Source of the DNA: Ilumatobacteraceae bacterium
GTDB taxonomy: Bacteria; Actinomycetota; Acidimicrobiia; Acidimicrobiales; Ilumatobacteraceae
Assembly (NCBI GenBank): GCA_022843125.1
Contig: JALHOG010000006.1
Coordinates: 1 to 64,000, forward strand
DNA: 64,000 nt
Direction: 5' to 3'
Of this stretch, positions 28,767 through 37,177 are shown piece after piece; the stretch's first letter is position 1, and every line of letters begins with the position of its first letter. The notes under the pieces are model-generated. The model was not told the DNA's origin and did no database searches. It worked only from the letters and a program-made list of their open reading frames with translations. The translations under genes and the position numbers were made by a program.

Positions 28767-29606
28767 ATGCCCGAGCTGCCCGAGGTCCAAGCCCACGCGG
28801 AACGGCTGACGCACGACTTCGCGGGGCGGGTGCTCGAGACGTTCCGCCCGCTCGCGTTCACCGCACTCAAGACGGCGATCCCGCGCCCGGAGGACGCATA
28901 CGGGCAAGCGCTCGCGCGGGTCGGCCGCCGCGGCAAGTACCTGCTGCTCGAGTTCGCCGACGTGCACTTCGCCGTCCACCTCATGCAGGGCGGCAGGTTG
29001 CTGGTCGACACCAAGCAGTCGGCCAAGCCCCGCGGCGGTCAGGCCCGGTTCGTGTTCACCGGCGGCCCGGCGCTGCTGCTCACCGAAGCGGGGAACGAGC
29101 GCCGGGCGGGAGTCTGGGCGCTCCCAGCGGCGACGGCGCTCGACACCGCACCGCTGAGCGCGCTCGGCCCCGAGGCCGACCAGGTCACCCCTGCGGAGCT
29201 CGCTGCGCTGTTCACCGCGACGAATCAGCGCATCCACGGATTCCTACGCGATCAGCACCAGCTCGCCGGACTCGGGCGCCGGCTCGCAAACGAGGTCTGC
29301 CATCGGGCGCGCATCAGTCCGTTCGCGATGACCGGCAAGCTCGGCCTGGACGGGGCGACGAAGGTGGTCGACGCAATCCGTGGCGCCATCGACGAGGGCA
29401 TTGCGTACGAGCGCACGCGGCCCGACATGAGCGCCTCGAAAGACCGCCCCGGCGGAGTCCACGGCCGCACCGGCGGACCCTGCCCGGTGTGTGCCGACAC
29501 GGTGCGCGCCGTCGAGTACTCGGGCTACACCGTCAACTACTGCCCCACCTGCCAGACCGGCGGCAAGGTGCTGGCCGACAACACCACCTCGCGATTCTTG
29601 AAGTAG
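28767..29606 (+). CDS. Fpg/Nei-family DNA glycosylase (atypical residues)
   Basis: 279 residues. The catalytic N-terminus PELPEV, the Lys of RRGKYLLLEF and a C-terminal zinc finger (CPVC...CPTC, 16-residue spacer) define a base-excision repair glycosylase/AP lyase. Two DNA-contact positions differ from classic MutM: the Arg five residues before the third zinc Cys is Tyr (GYTVNYC), and the GIGN-type loop reads GLGRR. This fits a divergent actinobacterial Fpg/Nei subgroup more than true 8-oxoG MutM. Start at ATG 28767. Confidence 0.85.
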   Translation: MPELPEVQAHAERLTHDFAGRVLETFRPLAFTALKTAIPRPEDAYGQALARVGRRGKYLLLEFADVHFAVHLMQGGRLLVDTKQSAKPRGGQARFVFTGGPALLLTEAGNERRAGVWALPAATALDTAPLSALGPEADQVTPAELAALFTATNQRIHGFLRDQHQLAGLGRRLANEVCHRARISPFAMTGKLGLDGATKVVDAIRGAIDEGIAYERTRPDMSASKDRPGGVHGRTGGPCPVCADTVRAVEYSGYTVNYCPTCQTGGKVLADNTTSRFLK

Positions 29607-29698
29607 CGGAGCTCGGCCACAGGACGTCGCGCTCTGAGCGTGCTCGAGCGCTTGAATCGTCGGAGCGTCGATGTGCGGGGAACGGTCGTGTGCTCGGC

Positions 29699-30075
29699 TC
29701 AGACCAGTTCGACGCGGCAGGCGATGCCGGACGCGTTCGCTCGGCGCCCGTCGGTGGTGAGCAATGAGGTGGCGCCGATGGCTTCTGTCAGGGCCACATA
29801 GGTCGCGTCGTAAGCGTTCAGGTTGTGTCGGAGTTAAGCATTCGTGGTCGTAGTGACTCGGCAGAGAATCTGGTGAGCGTCAGGCGGGTGAAGCCGTCAA
29901 AGGCGTCGGTGCCTTGCGTGTCGCTGAGAACCTTCTGGGCAACGAAGCGGCGAAGGACGTTGGTCACCTCGCTGTCGATGAGGTGGGGAACGGCGAGTTC
30001 CTCGTCACCAAGACGGTCGCGGTCCAGATCGTTGGCGACGAGATCGACCACGACGCCGGCATCGATGACCCTCAC
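29699..30075 (-). pseudogene. VapC-type PIN toxin, frameshifted
   Basis: The N-terminal part MRVIDAGVVVDLV ... DSEVTNVLRRFVA (from 30075) is a PIN-domain ribonuclease start with its first acidic residues. Reading stops at 29818. In another frame the expected C-terminal half continues (RHNLNAYDATYVALTEAI ... LTTDGR, stop at 29699-29701), including the last PIN acidic pair. One missing base near 29830 explains this: with it the gene would be about 125 codons, normal for VapC. A real loss-of-function or an assembly error are both possible. Confidence 0.8.
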
Positions 30076-30224
30076 TCGCCGCGCCCTTCGTGGAGAGCGG
30101 CGAGGATCGTGCTGCGATCGACGCGGCCTCGAACTTTCGCCTGGGTGTCGCGAATCGTTGCGGCGTTGTCCGGGACCACCCGGGAGCGTTTCGCCAGATG
30201 CTCGAGTTCCTCGGGAGATCTCAC
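30072..30224 (-). CDS. Candidate VapB-like antitoxin
   Basis: A 50-codon frame from GTG 30222-30224 ending 4 nt inside the VapC start (ATGA overlap), the usual antitoxin-toxin arrangement. Product begins VRSPEELEHLAKRS and ends STILAALHEGRGE, a charged helix-plus-tail pattern like VapB C-termini, but too short for a clear DNA-binding fold. Its GTG also overlaps the stop of the upstream ATPase fragment. The call rests on position more than on sequence. Confidence 0.4.
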   Translation of the reverse strand: MRSPEELEHLAKRSRVVPDNAATIRDTQAKVRGRVDRSTILAALHEGRGE

Positions 30225-30484
30225 GAACTGCGGTCCGCTGTCGAATCGCGCCCGCTCTTGACCCCGTTCCAGAGCGCCGCGACGGGGACCGCCCACACTC
30301 GCTCGCCGAGGCGGGCGGTCAGGGCGCCGGTGTGGAACAGGATGCCGCATTGGAAGCGATCGCCGAGGCGATCGCTCAGGAACGTCAGGGCGCTCGCGTC
30401 GCGCTGGTTCACAGTTCGGGCCGACTTCACCTCGATCGCAATCGCAGTGTCGGAGTTGAAGAATCGTCCCGATCCAACTTGCAT
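30221..30484 (-). pseudogene. C-terminal fragment of a DUF4143-type AAA ATPase
   Basis: Reads NSDTAIAIEVKSARTV, LTFLSDRLGDRF, CGILFHTG and ERVWAVPVAALW: the characteristic restriction-like C-terminal DUF4143 domain of ATPases that often sit beside toxin-antitoxin genes. Homology begins near 30465, and nothing upstream encodes the AAA domain; istB sequence on the opposite strand takes over. Only about 85 of an expected ~400 residues remain, so the gene was cut, probably by the insertion element. Confidence 0.65.
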
Positions 30485-30539
30485 GATCGTCCCAGGCGTA
30501 TCGACAGGATCGTCCGACCGTGTCGAGCGAGACGGCCTC

Positions 30540-31440
30540 ACCGGTCGCCGCGGAAGCAAACACTCGTCCCGGAGTTGCTCCCGGCGGAACTCCCGGACTT
30601 GCTCACTGGTTCGCTACGACGACCTGTTGGAGGCCCAATGAACACCGACACCGCTGCCCTCGCTGCCATCGACGCGGCGACCCTCGAGTTGCAGTTGCCC
30701 CAGATCCGAGTCGACGCCGAACGCCTCGGAGCTGCCGCTCAACGCGACCACGTCTCCGATCTCGGCTTCCTCGCCGAAGTGCTCTCCCTCGACGTCGACG
30801 CCCGAGCCGAACGCCGCAAACAACGCCGCGTCATCGAGGTCCGGTTCCCGCGCAACAAGCGGCTCACCACCTTCGATCTCGACGCCGCACCCACCGTCAA
30901 CCCGGCCACCATCGCCACCGGCAGCTACCTCGACGCCGGCGAACCCGTCTGCCTCCTCGGCGACTCAGGAACCGGCAAGACCCACCTCCTCATCGGGCTC
31001 GGCATCGCCGCCTGCGAGCAAGGCCGACGAGTCCGCTACGTCACCGCCGCCCAACTCGTCAACGAACTCGTCGAAGCCGCCGACGACCGCAAACTCTCCC
31101 GACTCGTCACCCGCTACGGACGCCTCGATCTGCTCTGCCTCGACGAGCTCGGCTACGTCCAACTCGACACCCGCGGCGCCGAGCTGCTCTTCCAGATCAT
31201 CTCCCAACGCGAAGAGAAGAACTCGATCGCCGTCGCCTCCAACCTGCCATTCAGCGAATGGGGCAACGTCATCGCCGACCCCCGCCTCGTCGCCGCCATC
31301 ATCGACCGGCTCACCTTCCACGCCCACATCATCGAGACCGGCAACGACAGCTACGCCTTCGCAGCACCCGCACTGCCCGACGACGCACACCATGACCACT
31401 GGAATCCGGGGCATCACACTGGGGCCAGAACTGCTTGACA
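30540..31440 (+). mobile_element. IS21-family remnant (istB with istA scrap)
   Basis: Complete istB preceded by a short scrap that ends VRYDDLLEAQ and overlaps the istB start (ATGA), as istA does in IS21 elements; the rest of istA is missing. The right end may be GGGGCCAGAACTGCTTGACA at 31421-31440, since IS21 termini often end in ...ACA. I find no matching left repeat, consistent with a left-truncated, immobile copy. Confidence 0.6.
30638..31438 (+). CDS. istB: IS21-type IstB ATPase
   Basis: 266 residues, normal IstB length. AAA+ (DnaC-like) ATPase that directs IstA transposase. Walker A GDSGTGKTHLLIGL, Walker B LLCLDELGY, the SNLPFSEWG box and RLTFHAHIIETGNDSY end are intact. Start ATG 30638 overlaps the stop of the istA scrap and has GGAG 7 nt upstream. 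Without istA it cannot drive transposition by itself. Confidence 0.93.
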   Translation: MNTDTAALAAIDAATLELQLPQIRVDAERLGAAAQRDHVSDLGFLAEVLSLDVDARAERRKQRRVIEVRFPRNKRLTTFDLDAAPTVNPATIATGSYLDAGEPVCLLGDSGTGKTHLLIGLGIAACEQGRRVRYVTAAQLVNELVEAADDRKLSRLVTRYGRLDLLCLDELGYVQLDTRGAELLFQIISQREEKNSIAVASNLPFSEWGNVIADPRLVAAIIDRLTFHAHIIETGNDSYAFAAPALPDDAHHDHWNPGHHTGARTA

Positions 31441-31485
31441 TTCCCCAGAAGACCGGCCAAGCGCGTCACCACCGGGCCAGCGGGT

Positions 31486-32277
31486 TCAGTGGGCGATGAA
31501 CGACGCGTCGAAGGCGCCCCGCTCGTCGATCGCGATGATCAGGTCGGGTCCTCGGCCGTTCGAAGCCAGGCACTCCTGGAGCGAGAAGTTGCCGGCGACG
31601 ATCCGGTACCCGTCGCGATCGTCAGCGGCGAGGAACTCCGTGTTCTCCTCGACTGCCATCAGCACCCAACGCGCCTCGCGCTCACGTATCCCGATCACGA
31701 AGCCGCGCACCCATCCGAGTAGTGGCTCGTGCTCGGGGTCGACGGGGTCGTCGGGCGTGCCCTCGGGCAGCACGAAGGTGATCTCCATGTCACGGAAGTT
31801 CCCGGTCCATTCGCGATCGCCTCGGGCGGTCACGAGCCCGAGGACCGTCTCTGCGACCCGGACCGGCGCGGCCACGGCCGAACGCATCGCAGCCAGCAGT
31901 TCCGCTGGAACACCGGACGCGATCGGTTCCTCGTCGAGGTGGCTCGAATCGAGATGATGATCGCCGAGGCGGCGCGCTGCGATCCAGCGATCAGCAGCTT
32001 CTCGCACCGCCGAGTCGTCACCGACGGTTGCGGCAATCAGCAGCCGACCGGTGATCGCCTGCGCAGCGTTCCAGCCGACCGGGCCGAGTTCGAGCAATCG
32101 GTCGAGCGTGGCTGCAGCATCATCGAGCCGACCATCGGCGTGCTCCACCGAGGCCCGGATCAGCAACCTGTCAGCACTTGCCCCCGCATCGAGGTCCATT
32201 GAGCCCGCACGAGCATCGCTGCTGAATCGTTCGGGATCGAGAACATCAACGAGACCCACACGCTCACCGTAGGGCAC
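31486..32277 (-). CDS. Hypothetical protein
   Basis: 263 residues if GTG 32277 is the start; an internal ATG (MDLDAGASADRLLIR) is also possible. The first half is Ala-rich helical (DRLLIRASVEHADGRLDDAAATLDRLLEL), like tetratricopeptide-type repeats. The second half is beta-rich (LGWVRGFVIGIREREARWVL). No family recognised. It lies immediately right of the insertion-element remnant, and its stop is 46 nt from the proposed IS end. Confidence 0.5.
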   Translation of the reverse strand: MPYGERVGLVDVLDPERFSSDARAGSMDLDAGASADRLLIRASVEHADGRLDDAAATLDRLLELGPVGWNAAQAITGRLLIAATVGDDSAVREAADRWIAARRLGDHHLDSSHLDEEPIASGVPAELLAAMRSAVAAPVRVAETVLGLVTARGDREWTGNFRDMEITFVLPEGTPDDPVDPEHEPLLGWVRGFVIGIREREARWVLMAVEENTEFLAADDRDGYRIVAGNFSLQECLASNGRGPDLIIAIDERGAFDASFIAH

Positions 32278-32527
32278 GCCCGACTCGTCGGCTACGACGA
32301 CGCCATGTGGTCGTTGCGCTCCGCAGCTCGGCCTCCCCGTGGCACCAGGGTCACCGCCGCCCCGCGCCTGGACGTCCGGATTGCCGCCAGTGGTGCCGTT
32401 CGGGCGGAGCTACTCAGCGCTGCGGCGAATGCCTGTCGAACGAACTTGCCGACAACACGACGAGTCGTTTACTGAAGTAACTGCGTCCGCGTTGCGGGCT
32501 GGAACCGCTCACGCACACGATCGAGGT

Positions 32528-32995
32528 TCAGATGTCGATCGTCCAGCCTGGGCGGCGTTTCGCCGACTCACCGAATCGGGGCTCGAGCTCCCGCTTGAGC
32601 TCGTCGGCAGGGATGTCGGTCACAACACCCGTCGCTTCATCGATGACTACCGGAATCTCCAGGCCACGGTCGAGAAGGGCTGCGACCTTCCAACTCGTCC
32701 AGATCTTGACGGTCGCCGGTTGCCCAAAGGTGTTGTCGGCAAGGCGGCTACGAACTTGCACGGTCACTCTCATCTTGTTGACCCGCTCGCCGTGCTGAGG
32801 TGGATGACTGGCCTTGACCACCACACCGCGCACGATGCCGCCTGCAGCGAGCAGGCGTTCGACCTCGTGCTGCGGAGTTGGGTTCAAGATGGTGAGCGGC
32901 AGATCCGCCTCCGCCTGCTCGGACATCGCCGTCGCTTCGGCCATCAGCTGACGGACACCCGTCACGCCCTGACGAAAATTCTTGAGTATCCCCAC
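32528..32995 (-). CDS. Small beta-barrel-domain hypothetical protein
   Basis: 155 residues from GTG 32993-32995, with GGGG 8-12 nt upstream. A helical N-terminus (LKNFRQGVTGVRQLMAEATA) leads to a domain reading VRGVVVKASHPPQHGERV ... VTVQVRS ... LLDRGLEIPVVIDEATGVVT. The last motif (long strand, 'G..vPV.vD') recurs in many actinobacterial proteins of unknown role and in the gene at 33712. Divergent from the membrane protein at 33086. Confidence 0.6.
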   Translation of the reverse strand: MGILKNFRQGVTGVRQLMAEATAMSEQAEADLPLTILNPTPQHEVERLLAAGGIVRGVVVKASHPPQHGERVNKMRVTVQVRSRLADNTFGQPATVKIWTSWKVAALLDRGLEIPVVIDEATGVVTDIPADELKRELEPRFGESAKRRPGWTIDI

Positions 32996-33073
32996 TTCGC
33001 GCGCGCCCCTTCGTCCGCCTCGACGACCGCCGCAGACGGTGAAACTGTACGCCTCTGCAAGCACGCACGAAAC

Positions 33074-33079
33074 TACTCT
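33074..33079 (+). promoter_or_regulatory. -10 element (TACTCT), leaderless start
   Basis: TACTCT, 6 nt before ATG 33086; no Shine-Dalgarno. Confidence 0.5.
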
Positions 33080-33085
33080 GGCTCG

Positions 33086-33637
33086 ATGCCGAGCGCACCC
33101 GTGTCCCGCGGCCGCCGGCGTTGGAAGCTGGTCATGCTCGGAATCGCCATCGCCTTGATCGGGCTGAGTGGCACGATCGGCGGAGCCGTCGCCAGCGTTG
33201 CAGCACGAGTTGCCTCCACCGTCGACCCCGATGCCGCGGGCACCACCCGCGCCCCGGTCACCTTCGTCACCGAGGAACGGACCTACAGGATCATCAACGT
33301 CGCATCGCGCCTTGGTGACCGCGGCAGCGCAGCCACCTATCGCTGCGAAGTCACTCGCGCCGACGGCACCACGGTGTCGATCGACGGCAGCACACAGGCC
33401 GTCGCTGTCGATGTGGGCAAGACCGAAACGGTCGGCGCCTTCGACGCGGTCGCCGGGACCACCGTCGTCGATTGCCGGACGGATGGCGGTCTCGAAGGCG
33501 AGTTCGTGGTCAAGGCCGACAGTCCGTGGGCCCGGTACGGCACCATCCTGCTCGTCGCCGGATCTGTCGTGCTGATAGCGGGCGCGGGTTGCATCCTGCT
33601 CGGCGTGTTCACGCGCACACCCCCACGAACGAGTTGA
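33086..33637 (+). CDS. Two-helix membrane protein of unknown function
   Basis: 183 residues from ATG 33086. N-in helix (KLVMLGIAIALIGLSGTIGG), a ~105-residue extracytoplasmic beta-rich domain with two cysteines (TYRCEVTRADG, VVDCRTDGG) that could pair, then a second helix (ILLVAGSVVLIAGAGCILL) and a short cytosolic tail. I do not recognise the outer domain. It sits between two genes that share a small beta-barrel domain. Confidence 0.62.
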   Translation: MPSAPVSRGRRRWKLVMLGIAIALIGLSGTIGGAVASVAARVASTVDPDAAGTTRAPVTFVTEERTYRIINVASRLGDRGSAATYRCEVTRADGTTVSIDGSTQAVAVDVGKTETVGAFDAVAGTTVVDCRTDGGLEGEFVVKADSPWARYGTILLVAGSVVLIAGAGCILLGVFTRTPPRTS

Positions 33638-33699
33638 GTGCCAGGAGTTGGCGCTTCAGGAGCCAACTCGACGCAGCACACCGCTTCGGGCAGACCGAC

Positions 33700-33705
33700 T
33701 ACGTT
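33700..33705 (+). promoter_or_regulatory. -10 element (TACGTT), leaderless start
   Basis: TACGTT, 6 nt before ATG 33712. Confidence 0.5.
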
Positions 33706-33711
33706 GCGCCG

Positions 33712-34080
33712 ATGACGTTCTTCGCACGTCGGCGATGGCCGCTGGTCGAGGCCATCTTGATCGACCGGCGGCACATCAAGAAATTTCTGGTGAGGTTCGA
33801 CGCGACCTCCAAGCTCGTGTCGATCGACGAGTACATGGTGGAGTTTCCTGGCCCCGACGGCAAGCCAGCCCGGCTCGCCATCAAGGCGAAGTCGGTCCAC
33901 CTCCCCGCGTCCGGGCTCCACGTCGGCCAACAGGTCCCCATCCACGTGAATCGCTCGGGAAAGAAGGCAGTCTTCGGACAATTCGAGCCTCGCGAGCGTG
34001 ACGCAACGCGCAAGAAGCGCGAACGAGAGCAACGCGCCAAGGACGAGCAGCGCTTCAAGGAGAAGCTCGGGGAGACGTGA
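33712..34080 (+). CDS. Small beta-barrel-domain protein with charged tail
   Basis: 122 residues. The core (KLVSIDEYMVEFPGPDGKP ... GLHVGQQVPIHVNRSGKKAV) has the same pattern as the end of the protein at 32528: a strand-rich domain ending in 'G..VP..V'. The C-terminus is a highly charged helix (RERDATRKKREREQRAKDEQ). No signal peptide. Function unknown. Confidence 0.62.
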   Translation: MTFFARRRWPLVEAILIDRRHIKKFLVRFDATSKLVSIDEYMVEFPGPDGKPARLAIKAKSVHLPASGLHVGQQVPIHVNRSGKKAVFGQFEPRERDATRKKREREQRAKDEQRFKEKLGET

Positions 34081-34332
34081 GCCCGAACGCCCACCGAATG
34101 ACTCGCGCAGGCCGGCGCCGAACGACTCATCGACGACCTCGCCACCAGACTCGCAGCAGCAGCGGATCGCTCCGACGACCGGGTCGCTCACTCGTCACCG
34201 AGCGACTCCACACCCTCGAGCACTGACCACCCGACCAAGAGAACGGGGATCGAGACCGCTCCGCATCGAATTCGACGCGACGCTCATTCATTCCGGGGCA
34301 AGCAGGTACGATCGCGCGGTCTTGGGTTGGCC

Positions 34333-34884
34333 ATGGGGCGGGCCCCGCTAGCAGCGGAGAATGTGGTGAGGGAAGAGCGCATCGCTCGACGACCGAAACG
34401 GAGCGTTGAACCTCTGCCGGCCGATCAGGCTGCCGCTGTCGAGGCCGCGCTGGCGGAGGGAAACGGTGATCCCACCCGTCTGCTGGTCATCCTTCACGCC
34501 CTGCAGCACCGGCTCGGCTACGTCCCGGCAACAACCGTTCCTTCGATCGCTCGGGCACTCGGTTTGTCCCGGGCCGAAGTCCATGGAGTGATCAGCTTCT
34601 ACCACGACTTTCGCACCGAGCCCGGCGGCCGCCATCACGTCAAGGTGTGTCAGGCGGAGTCGTGCCAGGCTGCCGGCGGCCGCGACATCTGGCCGGCCTT
34701 GGAAGCCGCCCTCGGATGCGCCGCAGGTCAGACCTCGGCCGATGGATCGGTGACGCTCGACGTCGCCTACTGCCTGGGGCTGTGCGCAGCGTCCCCCGCG
34801 TTGCTGATCGACGACCATCCGATCGGCCGACTGACCGAGGCCAAGGTGGCCCGGGTCGCCGCTCGCACACGGAGCGCCTCATGA
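34333..34884 (+). CDS. fdsG: NAD-dependent formate dehydrogenase gamma subunit (NuoE-like)
   Basis: 183 residues. Thioredoxin-like [2Fe-2S] protein homologous to NuoE/HoxE: ligands C-x4-C in VCQAESCQ and C-x3-C in YCLGLCAASP; the helical N-terminus has LLVILHALQHRLGYVP and VHGVISFYHDF. It passes electrons between FdsB and the iron-sulfur chain of FdsA. ATG 34333 is chosen; a TACGAT -10 element lies 20 nt upstream. First gene of the operon; stop overlaps the fdsB start (ATGA). Confidence 0.9.
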   Translation: MGRAPLAAENVVREERIARRPKRSVEPLPADQAAAVEAALAEGNGDPTRLLVILHALQHRLGYVPATTVPSIARALGLSRAEVHGVISFYHDFRTEPGGRHHVKVCQAESCQAAGGRDIWPALEAALGCAAGQTSADGSVTLDVAYCLGLCAASPALLIDDHPIGRLTEAKVARVAARTRSAS

Positions 34885-36431
34885 CCACCAACGTCTATGT
34901 GCCCTGCGACGCGATCGCACTCGCGCTCGGCGCCGACGACGTCGCCACGGCCATCGCCGACCAGGCCGCAGCGCGAGCACTGGATGTGCGTGTGATCCGC
35001 AACGGGTCGCGGGGTCTGTTCTGGCTCGACCCGCTCGTCGAGGTGGACATCGACGGTGTCCGCCACGGCTATGGGCCGGTTGAAGCCGACGACGTCGCGT
35101 CACTGTTCGAGGCCGGCTTCTTGGGCGGTGCTGCTCATCCGCTCTCACTCGGGCCGGTCGAGTCGATCCCCGAGTTTGCTGCTCAGACCCGGCTGACCTT
35201 TGCTCGTCACGGTGTCGTCGATCCACGTTCGCTCGACGACTTCGTGACCCACGGCGGCTTTGCCGGACTACGCCGAGCGCTGACCCTCAGCCCCGACGAG
35301 CTGCTCGTCGAGATCGAGACCTCGGGGCTTCGCGGACGGGGCGGCGCAGCGTTCCCCACGGGCATCAAGTGGCGCACGGTGGCCAACGCGGTCGCAACCC
35401 CGAAGTACATCGTTGCCAACGGCGACGAGGGCGATTCGGGCACGTTCGCCGACCGGATGATCTTCGAGGGCGACCCGTTCTGCCTCCTCGAAGGCATGGC
35501 GATCGCCGCCCGAGCGGTCGGGGCCACGCACGGCGTGATCTACATCCGTTCCGAGTACCCACACAGCATCGCGACGACACAGGCCGCCATCGATGCAGCT
35601 CGGTCAGCGGGTTGGCTCGGAGCGGCAATCGCCGGTTCGGAGCTCTCGTTCGACGTCGAGATCCGAGTCGGCGCCGGGGCGTACATCTGTGGCGAAGAGA
35701 CGTCGATGCTGGAGAGCATCGAAGGCAAGCGAGGCACCGTGCGGTTCAAGCCGCCGCTGCCTGCGCTCGAGGGGCTCTATGGCAAGCCCACCGTCGTCAA
35801 CAACATCCTCACCTTCGCCTCGGTGCCGTGGATCGTCGCCAACGGTGGAGCGGCCTACGCCGCCTACGGGGTCGGCCGGTCGAAGGGCACGCTGGGCGTG
35901 CAACTGGCCGGCAACGTGGCCCGCGGTGCGCTGATCGAGGTGCCATTCGGCATCACCGTGCGCGAACTGGTCGAGCGATTCGGTGCAGGAACCCGCAGCG
36001 GACGACCCGTACGTGCTGTGCAGGTGGGCGGCCCGCTCGGCGCGTACTTCGACAACGCAGGCCTCGACGTGGCCCTCGACTACGAAGCCATCAGCGACGC
36101 CGGCGGCCTCCTCGGGCACGGCGGGATGGTCGTCTTCGACGAGTCAGTCGACATGGCCACCCAAGCTCGTTTCGCCATGGAGTTCTGCGCCGCCGAGAGC
36201 TGCGGCAAGTGCACCCCCTGTCGGGTCGGATCCACCCGAGGGGTCGAACTGATCGATCGCATCTCGGCAGGCACGCGGCGTGAAGCCAACCACGAGCAGC
36301 TGCTCGAGCTGTGCGATGTGCTCGAACACGGCTCGCTGTGCGCCTTGGGCGGCCTGACGCCGTATCCGGTTCGCAGCGCACTGCGGCTGTTCCCCGGCGA
36401 TTTCGGTCTGGTGACGGACGTGGCCCAATGA
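34881..36431 (+). CDS. fdsB: NAD-dependent formate dehydrogenase beta subunit (NuoF-like)
   Basis: 516 residues: an N-terminal thioredoxin-like domain (~1-125) fused to the NuoF/HoxF core. FMN/NAD sites GLRGRGGAAFPTGIKW and VANGDEGDSGTFADR, GAGAYICGEETSMLESIEGK, and the [4Fe-4S] site ESCGKCTPCRVGS are present. This subunit reduces NAD+. The fusion is the usual FdsB architecture. Overlaps fdsG and the next gene by 4 nt each, so translation of the operon is coupled. Confidence 0.93.
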   Translation: MTTNVYVPCDAIALALGADDVATAIADQAAARALDVRVIRNGSRGLFWLDPLVEVDIDGVRHGYGPVEADDVASLFEAGFLGGAAHPLSLGPVESIPEFAAQTRLTFARHGVVDPRSLDDFVTHGGFAGLRRALTLSPDELLVEIETSGLRGRGGAAFPTGIKWRTVANAVATPKYIVANGDEGDSGTFADRMIFEGDPFCLLEGMAIAARAVGATHGVIYIRSEYPHSIATTQAAIDAARSAGWLGAAIAGSELSFDVEIRVGAGAYICGEETSMLESIEGKRGTVRFKPPLPALEGLYGKPTVVNNILTFASVPWIVANGGAAYAAYGVGRSKGTLGVQLAGNVARGALIEVPFGITVRELVERFGAGTRSGRPVRAVQVGGPLGAYFDNAGLDVALDYEAISDAGGLLGHGGMVVFDESVDMATQARFAMEFCAAESCGKCTPCRVGSTRGVELIDRISAGTRREANHEQLLELCDVLEHGSLCALGGLTPYPVRSALRLFPGDFGLVTDVAQ

Positions 36432-37177
36432 CATTCATCTGGAACGAGTTGCGCGATTTGCGCGACGCCGTCGATCTCGGCACGCCTCCGCGAGATGGAC
36501 AGCCCGTCACGCTGTCGATCGATGGCGTCGACACCACGGTCCCGGCCCGGAGCTCGGTGCTCCTCGCAGCAACGATTGCCGGTGCGACCGTGCCCAAGTT
36601 GTGTGCGACCGACACGCTGGAGTGCTTCGGCTCGTGCCGCGTGTGCCTGGTGGAAATCGATGGTCGCCGCGGCTACCCGGCCAGCTGCACCACCCCGGTC
36701 GAGAGCGGCATGGTGGTGCGGACCACGAGCGAGCAGCTCGTCAAGCTGCGGCGTGGTGTCGTCGAGCTGTACCTGTCCGACTACCCGGACAGCGACATCG
36801 ATGGTGGGTGGAGCCAGTTCCACACGACGCTTGCCCAGGTGGGGTTGGAGGAGGGTCTGCCTGCCGATCATCCCTACCGCGGCGGCGACACCCACGCTGA
36901 CGTCCCGGTCGACGAGTCCAACCCGTATTTCCTGTTCGATCCAGCCAAGTGCATCGTGTGCAGTCGCTGTGTGCGTGCCTGCGAAGAGATCCAGGGCACG
37001 TTCGCCCTGACGATCGCCGGTCGCGGTTTCTCGTCGCAGGTCTCACCCAGCCAGGGCGAGTCGTTCCTTGCCTCCGAGTGCGTCAGTTGCGGAGCATGTG
37101 TACAAGCGTGCCCGAGCGATGCGCTCATCGAAAAGAGCCTGTTCCCAGAGGGGTACCACCGTGCCGATCCCCGTTAA
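36428..37177 (+). CDS. fdsA: Formate dehydrogenase alpha subunit, N-terminal Fe-S module (split FdsA)
   Basis: 249 residues matching only the front of FdsA. A [2Fe-2S] ferredoxin domain (KLCATDTLECFGSCRVCLVEI ligands C..C..C plus a later CTTPV), the His/Cys cluster region and two [4Fe-4S] motifs (CIVCSRCVRACEEIQG and CVSCGACVQACPS). In most FdsA proteins this is joined to the catalytic part in one chain of about 950 residues. Here it stops at TAA 37175-37177, after the next gene has begun at 37161. Confidence 0.88.
   Translation: MTFIWNELRDLRDAVDLGTPPRDGQPVTLSIDGVDTTVPARSSVLLAATIAGATVPKLCATDTLECFGSCRVCLVEIDGRRGYPASCTTPVESGMVVRTTSEQLVKLRRGVVELYLSDYPDSDIDGGWSQFHTTLAQVGLEEGLPADHPYRGGDTHADVPVDESNPYFLFDPAKCIVCSRCVRACEEIQGTFALTIAGRGFSSQVSPSQGESFLASECVSCGACVQACPSDALIEKSLFPEGYHRADPR

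Noticed and set aside
34102..34320. A 70-codon open stretch upstream of fdsG (LAQAGAERLIDDLATRLAAA...)
   Set aside because: No start codon with support, no family resemblance, and open stretches of this length are common at this GC. Could be a gene relic, but nothing proves it.
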